Shown: positions 1-11,251 of the stretch, one piece after another
Layout: each line of letters opens with the position of its first letter
Position numbering within the stretch: position 1 is the first letter of the stretch
Assembly (NCBI GenBank): GCA_002633005.1
Contig: NMRA01000225.1
Span: 423,218-487,217, forward strand
From: Phoronis australis
Lineage: Eukaryota; Phoronida; Phoronidae
Direction: 5' to 3'
Length of the DNA: 64,000 nt
Notes under the pieces: generated by a model
Told to the model about the DNA's origin: nothing
Seen by the model: only the letters and a program-made list of their open reading frames with translations
Databases searched by the model: none
Program-made: the position numbers and the translations under genes

Positions 1-812
1 GCTGACCAGGAGGGTCCACCCTTACCCCCTAGGAACTATAGACCGAGTGACGACAGAGCACCCCAAGATATGAGGCGCAGTGATCCAAACTGGGAGCAGA
101 GGAACGATTGGCACCAGTTCAATCTCTGGCGAAAGACTGAAACTCAGCCGGGCAGTAGATACGACCAAAAATGGTTGGTTGCGGACGGTAAACAATCTCA
201 TGATCACAATCGTAATCAAAGCCAGGGAAAATCGTACGAGAACATTTACGCGAGCCCGGAGGATGAGGGCTATACGCAAGAATTGCGAAACCGGGCGCGG
301 AAAATGTCGCAGAATCACCAGTTATCCGCGCCAGCAAATTATAAAAAAGAGCCGGTGGTCAACCAGGCGAAGTTGGAAGTGAGCTGGTCCAAGCCTGTAG
401 ATACGGCACCCCAGCCACAGGAGACTTGCCAGCCTCCGCCCAGAGACACACAGGAGCCTGTCAGGCCTCCTAAGACTTACACTTCCCCCCTGTCTAAGGG
501 AAATCCTGTGGATTCCCGCATGTATAATCCTGTGTTACCGCCCCATCCTATTGAAGAGACTGACATAGATGCTGTTATTATTGGTGATGAAAGCTTACCA
601 CCGCCTCCCCTTCCCAAGGACTACCCGACTCACACTCCACCAGCTGGCTTCCACTCCAACAGTCCCAGGTCTTCGCCTAGTATTGGACGTTTGTCACCCC
701 ATTTTCGTAGTTCCCCCAAAGACTTCCCCGCAGAGATCTCGTTCCCACCGCCGCCGCCAACCAATGATGTGAAAGACACAGGCTCACAAACTGATGAAGA
801 TGAAATTGACAG
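1..812 (+). CDS. shroom: Shroom exon (partial at window start), proline-rich linker
   Basis: Open in frame 1 from the first base; donor GTAAGT at 813, phase 2. It encodes Asp/Arg/Gln-rich then Pro-rich sequence. A YENIYASPEDEGY stretch lies near residues 80-92. LPPPPLP is encoded from about 595. FPPPPPT is encoded at 742-762 and matches the Ena/VASP EVH1 ligand core F-P-x-hydrophobic-P. An internal ATG at 70 exists, but the frame is open before it, so it is not taken as a start. Confidence 0.88.
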
Positions 813-3800
813 GTAAGTATTGCTAACCTTTGGAAACTAGTCTCAAACCCAAACCTGGATTCTAATTTTAAGTCCTGTGCAGATACAAGACATCTGGTAA
901 TTGCTTGGCTCAACAAAACCTCAGGATATCTTGTCCATGTAACATGAAATACATGTTTTTAGAATCTTAATTGGCCTTACTTAAGCCATTATCCCGATGA
1001 TAAATAGTTGGTTGGCCATGGCCACTTCTGACTTCATCAACATACACTATAAGAAATCGTTTGAGCTTCAACTGCGTAGAAATTTTTCTCAGAAAGTTGT
1101 TGAAAATGGGAGAAGAGGCAACTTGAAATGTTTTTGAGTTTGTGTACCAAACAGTATGGCAAAGATCTAAATGAATGGCCTTGTTTTGGAGGTCTTTACC
1201 AGATTCGGATGAAATGTCAAGTAGAGTCTGGGTTTGAGACTACCATTTAAGTTGTGATGGCACCTTTTACTGGCTAAAAAGTGTGCAAAGTGACGCTCTT
1301 CATTTTCGAATGTTGGCAACTATGTGCGCTGTTGAGCTAATTTTCAAAACTGTTCCTTGTGACAAGCAATTGCTTTTATTAATGACCAGTAACTGTTATC
1401 TTTATGACTAGTAACTGTTGTCTTAATGACTAGTAACTTTTTCTTCTGGTCTCAACTCAGTTGCTGCTTCTGTCTTTCTTGTCAATTCTGTCAAGAGTTG
1501 ATTGATTTTCCTGTTAGGTAGTGACATCTGGTGGTAAATAAATAGGAACCATAGTTCCCCCCCTTCCTGACAGCTGTGGAAATATCTCATTAGTAAAGCG
1601 TTAAACATGTATTTACTCAACCTGTATTGCATAACAGCGATATAGTTTTTATGTTGAATCAAGAAATTATGCAGTTATCCATCTTCTTGGATAGATAAGA
1701 TAGATAGATAAGTCACTTTATGATGAGAATTTTTGATATCATAATCTTCGATTCATCTTCACCTGTCACATGATGGAAGTTGTTTCTCAGACGAAAGAGT
1801 CTCCCTCCCACCGTATGTGTAACATGCTTTCTATAAATAATACCCTACTACTGGCTGTACCTCTAAGTGGCCAATTTCCTAAATAGCCTGCACTTTATCA
1901 AGGGCTGTTCCATACATTAGGCCAGAGCAGAGAGAGGCCTGTATATTGTTTCTAATTATGCCTGCTGTTCAGTGTAAACACAGCTATCTTTGCTGGACTC
2001 TGTGGTAGATTTGCTGTTTTGACTGACAGTATCAAGTCAAACATGGCTGCTTCCTGGGAGCTTGTGTAAGTGATTGGCCGATGGTAGATTTTTATGCATC
2101 ATAGTGGTTAGATATCACATACTGATTGGGAAGTAGTGGGAGTTTTTATGGACTGTTGTTGTTATTTGTGCCAGTTTGTTGTAATTACTTTCAATTCTGT
2201 TGATTCCTAAATGAGAAGAGCACACTGCTGAGTGGCTGGACCATGCTCGTTAAGGTACTCTGGTACAGTGAAGTCTCGCCAGTTTTGAACGAAACTATTT
2301 CTGAAATTGATCTCTCTTTTTCCCTCTTTGTTATGACAGCCTGTAATTTTTCCAAGCATAACAATGGATTGTAAACTATTACTGGGATCCCGCATTTTGA
2401 GAACCAGTTTTCCCCGCCAAATAACAGTCATCAAACTGGTTCTAAAAATCGGGGATCCCTGTGATTGACTAACAATGGTATAGATTGTAAAAATGATAAA
2501 GCACTCATTAAGTGCTGTTTATCTCTTAGAACGAGAAAGAAAATTTGACTTGTCCACCATGGTGTGTGCTAAATTGGCAAGATTTCACTGCAAAACATGT
2601 GGTCTCGTTATGGACTTTGTACATCCAGGAAATGTATTTTACTGAGTTAAATTTTACTTTTGTTATGAGACTTGGCTGAATGCACAGACTTGAGTAGTTG
2701 ATAAGGTGGGATGTAACCTTAACAGAATTGCGTGTTAGTATTGTTTTTCCAGCGCAGTCTTTCAAATGTGAAGCTTAATGTCATTATATTGTGCCGATAC
2801 ATCATCAGTGGCTCTTGAATGGAGGAGTACAACGCGCAACTGTCTTGGTTTCGTACTAGGTTCACTTCAGTGGTGAAAACGCTGGTAGCTTTATCATCTG
2901 ATTGCTAGGGTTGTAACTGGATGAGCTATCCATGAAGGGGTCACTTTTGCCAGCGGTTAATTTACTCACCACCCAAATTGCTTTTCATGGAAAATTGATG
3001 TGCGATGATAAACCATGGCCTCTTTCCCCTGGGCATGTGTGCCCTTTGAATAAATGGCCTGGCTGGCCTGCTAGAGAAAACGTTAGCAGATTTGGAGTCA
3101 ACACCCCAGTACCCCTCATGGACTCAAAAGAGAACAATTTTGGATAGACAAGCTCAATGCACTAGAACCTCATGGATTAAACATAAAAACTGCTTAAATT
3201 ATATCATTTAATTATTTCCGCAACAATGTATCATATTCATTACACCACATCTTAAATGTCAATTGTCATGTAATATTTGATTTTACTTTATTCCGGTTTC
3301 TGTTGACGAAGGACGTTATTATATCCGAAAATTTCAGTTGATCCGTTCTTGTTGTTTTATTTACCTATATATATTCTACATTTCGTGAAACAATAGTATC
3401 CTTAAGAGGATCTGGATCACCTTATTTAGTTTCAGATTTATTTTCTACGTTATTTGACTTCACTAGTGTGGATACATGTTTAGGTCTTAATTCAAAACTA
3501 CTGTTAGACTTCATGGGACTCCACTACTCATATTGCAGTTAAAAATATTTTCATCTGCACCTTAAACATCCAGGGATCCCTGTTGCACAGTAAAGTATGC
3601 TGGGTAACAACAGTGTTGTCGCATTATCACGTGTCACAAATCTATTGTTGACCAATGCACTTTACCTCATGCAAACTCACTTCAATGGTAACAAAACTAG
3701 CAATTTTAAAATGACAAAATTAGCCAGACAGTGTTGTGCCCAAGTTATGGTAAATTCTGCCAGCAGTCTTCTTCACTGTTTGAATTACCCAGAGCCAACA

Positions 3801-6800
3801 CGTGTCCCTTGTACTGAAGTTCTAGCGAAAACTCCAGTCCATGAATTTTGGCGTTACTCAAACGGTCAGTTTCAAAGCAACCCCTTAATCTATCACATTA
3901 CTGGCATTTTTGCTATTAGGGAAAGTGCTTGTGAAAACACTGCTATTTTAGCCAATTTGTGTATGTTGTATGTCTGATACTATATCTACGACCTTCCTCA
4001 ATAACTTTGGGAAGTAAAAATATGTGGTAACTACCACTTGGTTAATGAAACACTCAAATTTCGAAATTCTAATCTATAAGGTTGAATAACTTTTAGCAGA
4101 AGTATACAGTGTAGTTCATTAAAGTTGTGGAAAAGCACAATTCAGACTTGCGTTTTAAGCAAAATGTCATGTGCGATCCTAACTTGTAGTTGGAAGTGTT
4201 GCAATCTTGGTGTGCTCTGGCTGTCCTCTTTAGTTGGTAGGGTATCACCTAACCACTTCATCACTCTCTAATTACTGGTCTGCCTTCAACTGATAAATTT
4301 CTTGGCTCCAATTGAGGTTGTATTAATTTACATAACCTGGTACTTCTCTAAATATTCTACAGCTGTGTAGTGACTGGTGAACACACCTGATGACATCTCC
4401 TGAGCTCTGTGTCTTTAAAGTGGCCGCTGTGAGACTGATGATAGAAATTCAGTCTTACGCTACCCCTTCACAATTGTTGAAAAAGGTTTAGCCAAATCAT
4501 TATGAGCACATCGCAGTCTAGAAATAATTAAGAGCAAATATCTCAGTAACTTTGCAAATGAGCGATTTATTTATTCTCAAGAAACGTTGCACTTTTGCTC
4601 GTGTGAGGTTTACGGTATTAATTTCACATCCATTGAATGATGCCACTGATGCCAACTCCAACTGAAGTGATATAAAAATCAAAAGTTCAGGCCTACACAT
4701 TTTCTCGGACAAGACTGGTAACTCGCTTCTAAAATAAAATCAAGTTGTCAGAGGTATTTAGCAGGTATCCCTTGAAGCAGTGAACCATCTGCACCATTTT
4801 GTAAAAAGAGAAATGCTAAACTGCAGTGCTAGAAAGCTTCTACAATGTCTACTCGTCATTGGCGTTTTTTTTAAAGATGCACTCTAAAAGCATTCTCCAC
4901 AACTGAAAATTCCCAAAAGTGTACGGATGTCAACGAAGGTGGTGGAAGTTTGTGGTGGCCATCATTTCATGTAGTGTAAATGTCCTTTTTCACAAATGCG
5001 GGCTTACAGGTCACGGCGGTACGTATTTAAGTAGGTCGTGAAGAACACAGGCAGTGCTTACATTAAATGTTCTATCCATATATGCACTCATGTCTTGTAT
5101 TGACTTACTTCTTATCCATTTTTTTAGCTATCCAGAGAACTCGTACATGGCCCACTCGAACAAACTGAAGAGAAATCGATGCTCGCCAGTTAGTTATGGT
5201 AAGACGTCGACTAGTGAACGCCCTCTGTTGAGTACAGCCCCAGCAGACTTGGAGTCTGCAGTAAAGCCTGCCGTTGGTCAAATTTCAGACTCAGTCAGGA
5301 GTCAGAGTTCAGACTCCACCAGGAGCCAGAGTTCAGATTCGGCCCACAGAACAAAGTCACCCCTTTCATCCAATGAACATTCCCCTCGTAACTCACCGCC
5401 TTCCACATGCGCTGTCCAACTACTCAAGTGTCCCCGACCTACTACTCACACGACAGCCAACTCCAGTTATTCCCAACTTCCAGCTACACCAGATCACGTG
5501 TCTAGTCCTCAGCTACACGAGGATGTAAAGCTCTTCAAACCCATCCATGACAATATAGTACAAAATCTGCCACCGAAAGGTCACAGGCGGTACTCCGAAC
5601 AACCTTATGTGAACAGATCTCCAGCCGAAACTGGACACGGCAGACGTCAGTCAGTGGAACATACAATACTGCCACGGAGATCCAATGATGTGTTAGATAA
5701 GCCGCAGTCGGTGGCAAGCAGGAGGATGATCTCAGAGAGTACAGACAGTTTAGAGGGAGCATTTGTGTCTAAGGTGAATGAGGACGTTCTGAAGTCAGCT
5801 GAGACAGTGAACGCTGTGAAGCTCTCCCGTGAAGAAGTGTCCGAAAAGGAGAGCACTAACTGTAACAATGGGCCCAGCCCCGTAGTGAGTGATAAACCAG
5901 ATAGCGTGGAACCCGCTCTTACGATCAAACACATTCGGCAGAAATCGCAGGAGGAACTGGAGTGTGATCAGGAGGCTGCTAGACTAGCCAATCAAATTAA
6001 GGAAAAGGACGGCAAACTGTCCAAGGTGCTGCTGTCCTCAGACAGCCAGAAGACCGTGTCAGACTACATGGAGGGTGTTGTGGAGATTGACCCGGCCATC
6101 CAGCACAGGAGGCAGTCTAGCGCCGGCAAGTCCTCGTCATCACCGAAATCCACATCACCTAGACCCCCCAGTGATGGGCGAAACTCAATGACGCCTGAGA
6201 AACTGTAAGTTTATTGTTTGTCAGTCCTTTGTAGTGGTCTATCTAAGGCACTTTATTCACTTACATTTAAAATTAAAGGTAAAGGTAACCTGTTTTCATG
6301 TCATTTTTAGCAAAAATAAGATTTGTTGATTATACCAGACATATTTTTCACTTATTTACTGCTTGCCACACACTCGGTAACCCTCCACTGCTTTGTACGT
6401 TGCGTGAACGGGTAGCGCTGCGTTCTTCACATGAACGAGCTAGCCAAGTACGGCGAAGTGTGTCATCCTTCGGAAAGCGACGCAAGGTACCCAAAGCGCG
6501 TGTAAGACGATAATGAGTACATCCCGGCACGCAGCAATAGCGTGGCATGTTGACTGACTTGTAAACAAAAGCAAACGATGGCCGAACTTATCACAATGGA
6601 GGTAGAACAATGACTGACTCGAGAGCTCTCACAGTCGGACTATAATGAAAAGAAATTGCAGCGAAACTCTTGCCTCCCAAAACGTCACTTCCGGAGTGGA
6701 GGACGAGAAATAATCAAATTACGAAAAGCTGTAATTAAGTGAAAAATGTGTCTGGAATAATCAACGAACCTTATTTTTGCTAAAAGTGACATGAAAAAAG

Positions 6801-9592
6801 GTTGCCTTCGCCTTTAAAGCCCTTAACAGTCTGGGTTAAGTGTTCATCCTTTGCTTTCATTGATCATGTCGAAGTCTCTGTTATAGAGTTCCTGTTGTCT
6901 TTTTAGCCGTTCCTGTTTTTTAAAATGTGACATCGATGTTTTTCATGTTTTGGCGGAGTAAAAATTGTTTTTTGTCATCTTTCCCAAATGCTCTTGTTGG
7001 CTAGGTCAGGTACTCAGCGACATTGTTGTGTCATAGCTGCATGCTGTATGTGAGGGTCAATGTTCCAAAGATCCTCATGGCATAGTTGCTAAATAACCAC
7101 TTAACATTCTTGTTCAAGATTCTATGATTGACATTTAGATATGTGTGAGTGAGAAACCAATTATTTATACATTTCGATACGCTGTTTTTTTTTTTGCTTT
7201 GTATATAACAAATGTTTTATCAATTCAGGTCGGATTCTCCTCACCCTGTTTCGCCATATTGGAATCCAACACCATCTTCTCAGAGCACTTGTTTCGTTGA
7301 TGAATTAAACGACAGCGGTGATCTTCATAAAAAGAAGGTAAATTTGTGTCATTCTCAATTTCTTAAAAATTCTCGGTTTTATTAGGAATGTCAGTTCATA
7401 TTTGGACATAAGGCAACTTGGGAGTTTCCAAACTGAGCAGAAAAGTAGGGCAAATTTGCGATCTCGTTTCATAACCTCGCACTAGGACAATAGCTGTGTA
7501 GGTGGAAAACCAGGTTGATGCCATACAAGCCGGCAAATTGCCACCGCCTTGTTTTTTTATCTCACAATTGGTCCATTTTCTACCTACAATGATCGTTTCC
7601 ATTGATTGAGCATTTAGCAAAAGTGCCTATAATGCTGCATTTCATTTTTATCTTCCTGTGAGCTGTGTCTTTTACAGTTTAAAGAGACATTCGTGGCAAA
7701 AAACTAGCAGTCACAAACTGTGCTGCATCAATTGAATATTCTAGCTCTGAGCCATAAATGTTAAGGACACCAACCTTGATTTGTTAATGTCTGGTAATGA
7801 CGAGATTTGGCAATTTGTATTAAAACTACAAAAACGCAGCAGTTTAAATGCAGAATGTAGTAAGCTGAAAAGTGACAGTCTGCCATTCAGGCTTAATATT
7901 GTATTTGGGCAACAGGAGGAGCTAGCAGAAAGGATTCAGAAGAAGCTGGATTGTCTGCTGCAACAGAAGAAATTGTTGAAACAAGAAGCAGACGAGTTGG
8001 AGGAGCTAGGAGTTAAGGTAGGTAGGAGGCTATATGTCTCAGCGCTGTAGCTCTTAATTTGATTAACTAAACATTCGTGAAAATGATAAATACTTATTCC
8101 TGATGATTGGTTTGGTTGTCCAAACACTTTGTGGAAGCATAAATGTTTATATTTGATAAACATAAAGATGGAGTTCGCATAGTTATCTCGGAAGTGGAGT
8201 ACTTAATGCAGCTACTGCAAACCAAATTGTCCTGTCTGGACAACAGTGTTCGATGTAGTAATTGACGATGTATGTAACTGTTACCATCTAATTAATGTAC
8301 AGATTCTTTTTGATCTGTTGTATTCTAAAGAGACTATTCTCTGAATTCTTCTGAATTTTGTTAAGTCGAAGCTCCTGTTAGAGAATAGTTGTGTTGGTAT
8401 AAAATGGAAATAATTATCAAAATTTTTAACAAGAATAAGCAAAATGATTTTAGTTGATTATTTGAAAACTTTATATAGAACGACTGTCATCAACAAACAT
8501 GCAGTGAAATGTCGACCATTTTGGCAATACGGTGCATCTGAAAATGAAAAACTGACAATCTTGACTATTCTTTTGCTTAAATTTGAGAAAACTTTGCCTT
8601 ACCTGTAAATGACTTGTTCACCCTCTGGTGGTCTTACACCAAGTGGTCATCCCTTCACCTTTGCTCTTCTAGGTGTCCTCGGTTGTCGAGTCCAAGTGTA
8701 CCAAAGCTGAGTTTGAGAAGTACAACTTGTACATTGATGAGAGTCAGAAGGTTGTCCTACTACTGCTGAAGTTATCCGGCTGGCTGGCCAATGCTGAGAA
8801 TCAGTTGACTAGTCTGTCTGAGGATGCCCCCAAGGCTGTGAAGGTTTGTTATGATAATACATCAGAGTAATGAATACATAGTCCACACTACTGTGGCCTG
8901 TTGTATTGAAATGTGTCGATTAAAGGGGCGTGTTACCTTTTAAAGAGATATTTGGTCGGTTTATTTTTACATACTGTAAAGGGTATTTAGAACTTTCTGT
9001 ATCAACAAATTGACCAACACTCCCTCTAAAACTTTACAATGTGTGGAACCTAACAAAGTTTTGAGATTGCGGCAATGAGAATTTTTTATCATCCGAAAGT
9101 CAGGAACCTTTTTTGATTCCAATTTTTTTTCTAACATACATCAGAACGTTACCAAAACTTCGATTCTTTACAAACTGTAGTCCATATAATCTAAAATGTC
9201 GTGACATGGAAAATTTCGTCTACCAATACTTTCTCTTCAAACTGTAATTCATCTAATCTAAAATATTGTGACATGGAAAATTTCGTCTACCCGTCTTGGC
9301 TCAGTGATTTTATTCCAAGTAACTCTTTCAGGATGAACTGTTGGAGAAAAAGGACAAGTATGCAAAGCAGCATGAGGATGCCCGTGGCCTGAAGGAGGGC
9401 ATTGACAGACGGCGGGCACGGGTACACAGCTTCCTGGAGAATTATTTGTCAGATCAGCAGTTTGAGGACTTCAAGCACTTTACCAAAACACGCCTCACCC
9501 TGATCTGGGAAATAAAAGACTTGGACGACAGTATACAGATGGGCCAAGACCAGTTGAAGGAGTTGCACAGGAGCATGGAGTTATCTCCCTAG
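1..9592 (+). CDS. shroom: Shroom-family actin-binding/ASD2 protein, C-terminal part (six exons)
   Basis: Shroom proteins recruit Rho kinase to apical actin and drive apical constriction. Exons seen: 1-812, 5128-6204, 7229-7337, 7916-8017, 8673-8843, 9332-9592. All junctions are GT-AG and the phases match, giving 843 residues from the window edge to the stop. Residues 1-630 are a low-complexity Pro/Ser-rich linker with LPPPPLP and FPPPPP. Residues about 660-840 form the C-terminal coiled-coil ASD2/SD2 domain, with its typical run: ERIQKKLDCLLQQK, EKYNLYIDESQKVV, LLKLSGWLANAENQL, a charged ELLEKKDKYAKQHEDA stretch, LSDQQFEDFKHF and a closing LDDSIQMGQDQLKEL helix. The protein ends just after ASD2, as is usual for the family. 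The N-terminal part, including any PDZ domain, lies before the window. Family assignment rests on ASD2 and is strong. Which vertebrate paralogue is closest cannot be told. Confidence 0.92.
813..5127. other. Large Shroom intron
   Basis: A 4.3-kb intron between the two linker exons. Apart from the hairpin at 2384-2459 and a short GATA run near 1690-1712, I see no further gene. A 126-codon open frame at 3597-3977 has no recognisable domain and is probably chance. Confidence 0.6.
2384..2459. repeat. 27-bp inverted repeat (hairpin) in Shroom intron
   Basis: Arms 2384-2410 and 2433-2459 pair over 27 bases with a few mismatches. Each starts with GGGATCCC at its outer end and closes with AACCAGTTT. 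The loop is 22 bases. An ACAATGG...GATTGTAAA stretch flanks both sides as a direct repeat. It may be a small foldback element. Confidence 0.6.
5128..6204 (+). CDS. shroom: Shroom large Ser-rich exon
   Basis: The acceptor is a T-run followed by TAG at 5125-5127; the donor is GTAAGT. It codes for 359 residues in the same frame as the previous exon. The sequence is Ser/Pro-rich, with two imperfect copies of RSQSSDS near the start, a QKSQEELECDQEAARL charged segment and a Ser-rich end. It is the linker between the N-terminal half and ASD2. No enzymatic domain is seen. Confidence 0.88.
6277..6813 (-). mobile_element. Non-autonomous TIR transposon with THAP fragment
   Basis: Terminal inverted repeats at 6277-6333 and 6757-6813 match at about 50 of 57 positions (outer end AGGYRAAGGYAACC). 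TTAA occurs directly outside both ends (6273-6276, 6814-6817), as a TTAA target-site duplication would. Between them, on the minus strand, lies the start of a THAP-domain protein. The element sits inside the Shroom intron 6205-7228. TTAA is the piggyBac-type target, whereas THAP DNA-binding domains are best known from P-element-like transposases. I therefore do not assign a superfamily. Confidence 0.75.
6348..6548 (-). pseudogene. THAP zinc-finger fragment of a transposase
   Basis: The minus-strand frame starts MPRYCCVPGCTHYRL and continues GTLRRFPKDDTLRRTW. This is the THAP pattern: Cys-x(2-4)-Cys near the N-terminus, then a F/P-K-D...R..W block. The later C-x2-H pair expected about 40 residues on is absent, and the frame stops at 66 residues almost at the TIR. 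I read this as an internally deleted transposase gene that keeps only its N-terminal DNA-binding segment. Confidence 0.65.
7229..7337 (+). CDS. shroom: Shroom exon leading into ASD2
   Basis: Acceptor TTCAG, donor GTAAAT, phases 2 to 0. It encodes a DSPHPVSPYWNP segment and then CFVDELNDSGDLHKKK, which runs into the ASD2 coiled coil of the next exon. Confidence 0.85.
7916..8017 (+). CDS. shroom: Shroom exon, ASD2 first helix
   Basis: 34 codons, phase 0 at both ends. EELAERIQKKLDCLLQQKK and QEADELEELGVK show heptad-spaced Leu/Ile, typical of the ASD2 entry helix. Confidence 0.9.
8673..8843 (+). CDS. shroom: Shroom exon, ASD2 core
   Basis: 57 codons, phase 0 at both ends; donor GTTTGT is weaker than consensus. 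EKYNLYIDESQKVVLLLLK followed by LSGWLANAENQL is the most family-typical part of ASD2. Confidence 0.92.
9171..9291. repeat. 67-bp tandem duplication in Shroom intron
   Basis: Two copies (from 9171 and from 9238) share CAAACTGTA, ATCTAAAAT and GACATGGAAAATTTCGTCTA in the same order. They lie just upstream of the last Shroom acceptor. Confidence 0.75.
9332..9592 (+). CDS. shroom: Shroom terminal exon, ASD2 end and stop
   Basis: Acceptor TTTCAG, phase 0, 86 codons plus TAG at 9590-9592. It contains RRRARVHSFLENYLSDQQF and a closing amphipathic helix. The family usually ends within a few residues of this point, so the stop is in the expected place. Confidence 0.92.
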   Translation, partial: DELLEKKDKYAKQHEDARGLKEGIDRRRARVHSFLENYLSDQQFEDFKHFTKTRLTLIWEIKDLDDSIQMGQDQLKELHRSMELSP

Positions 9593-9753
9593 GCTGGCTC
9601 ACAAGGGGGTGCTAGGTGTACAAAGGGATAATTTTGTTGGCCCTAATTAATGTCTTGGGAAATGTTGAAATTATCCTCCTGTAAAGGCCTTGAATTTACC
9701 TCGCTTCACAGGCTTTTTGGATTCCTATGAAGTTTTTTCCAAGTACAATGATA

Positions 9754-9759
9754 AATAAA
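9754..9759 (+). terminator. Poly-A signal of the Shroom gene
   Basis: AATAAA lies 162 bases after the stop codon, in an AT-rich stretch. This is the first canonical signal downstream and implies a short 3' UTR. Confidence 0.6.
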
Positions 9760-9785
9760 TTGACACTTCAGTACCTGAAAGTGTA

Positions 9786-9872
9786 ACATTGTCCTGTGTG
9801 CTCACACAATAGTGACATTGTCATGTGTACTCACACAATAGTAACATTGTCATTTGTGCTCACACAATACTA
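9786..9872. repeat. 29-bp minisatellite, three units
   Basis: Units begin at 9786, 9815 and 9844, each ACATTGTC...CTCACACAATA with few changes. It lies just past the Shroom poly-A signal. Confidence 0.85.
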
Positions 9873-11167
9873 CAAGGGAAAGTGACCTGTTTTATGTGTT
9901 AAGAGCATTGTAGTAAACAAAACGACCATGGTAACATTCTGACTACCTAATGTTGATAGCTTTTGTATTTAGTTGAAGAGTTGTGGCTTTTAATCTTACC
10001 TTGAACGTGTTTATCATCTGTTTAGTTACAATCACTTATATTTCATCAGTGTGACAGCTGAACTATATTCATGGCAAATTCTTTATGTCTCAATTTTAAG
10101 AGGAGAAAAGTATTGTATGTTTATTTTAGTGACTCTTTGTTGCATTGTCACAACCATGGTGACTTATACTGTCGTGCATTCTTTGGTTCTAGTCTTACAG
10201 ACCTATTAATTCTTACTGGTATAATTTTCTTGCTATTTTTACTAGTGTATGTCTATGTCAGATTTTGATTTACTCATCTGTTCACTAGAGGGCACCACTG
10301 GCCTGGTTGCAGTCACCTTGGAGCGCCATTTACATTGTGGTTGAATGCTTCCTGGAAGGTATCTTGATTTTGGATACTTTTTTGTTTGGATTTATGTTTG
10401 CTTAGGTCGTTGAAGAGTTCAAAATGTTTTAAGGATAATATCGAGGGCTGTGCCAGAGCTATGGTTCGAAACTTAGCTAGGGTATTGAATGGCACAAGTT
10501 TTAGCCTCAAAGTCATAACCAGCAGTGTCTCGTACATAATAGTTTACTGTAAATGTGTATTTATCAAATGACACTTTTATCATTTGTTTGTAGTACAAGT
10601 GGTGGAAACCGTGTATTTTAGCTAAACCGTATATTTATTTGATTGTATGATATTTCTACATATATATTTGTACAGAATGGTTGCTATGTTTATGAATGTC
10701 TGCCAGAGGAGAGTTTGAAGCTTAAGATTAAACAGATTTTGTTACAACTGTTTTCTGTATTTCTTTTCAAAACTGGTCAGAGTTTCTAAAACTCTCACAA
10801 CTGCCATTGCAAACAGGTGATACAGAATAGCTGACTTTGAAACAGGCACGCCATATTGAAATTCACATACACGACAGATGGCATTCACGTCTTTGGTGGA
10901 AAAGCATTCTGTGTCACCACTTACAGATTCCGTGTAATGCTGACAAAAAGTTTCAATCTACCAGAAAAAGGCGTTTTAAGGCTTAAAAATGGGAAGGGTT
11001 GACAAACCATGTTGTGCTTGAATTTCTGTCCACCAAATGTGAGTAAAGAACAATCGAAAGTCACTTCCGTGCTCTTATTACTCTAGAGAGAGCCAATAAG
11101 ATAAGTTCCTCCCCTATTTAAACCTGTTTTGTACCTGTATTCTGACTATGAGGTCACTTAGTTGGGA

Positions 11168-11251
11168 CCACTCACTGAAGACTGCCTGCCGTTCAGTAAC
11201 ACTAGTACCCCTCTAAAAAGCAAGACTTCGCGAGATTACGTGAGGTATTGC
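11168..11251 (+). repeat. Dispersed repeat copy A (LKSKTSRDYVRYC frame)
   Basis: It matches 15615-15703 over about 85 bases. The inner 39 bases (from TAAAAAGCAAGACTTCG to TATTGC) differ at one position. The shared open frame reads LKSKTSRDYVRYC. It may be part of a transposable element or a duplicated exon; the sequence does not decide. Confidence 0.65.

Noticed and set aside
3597-3977. 126-codon open frame in the first Shroom intron
   Set aside because: No known motif and odd composition; it lies wholly inside an intron. Probably chance.
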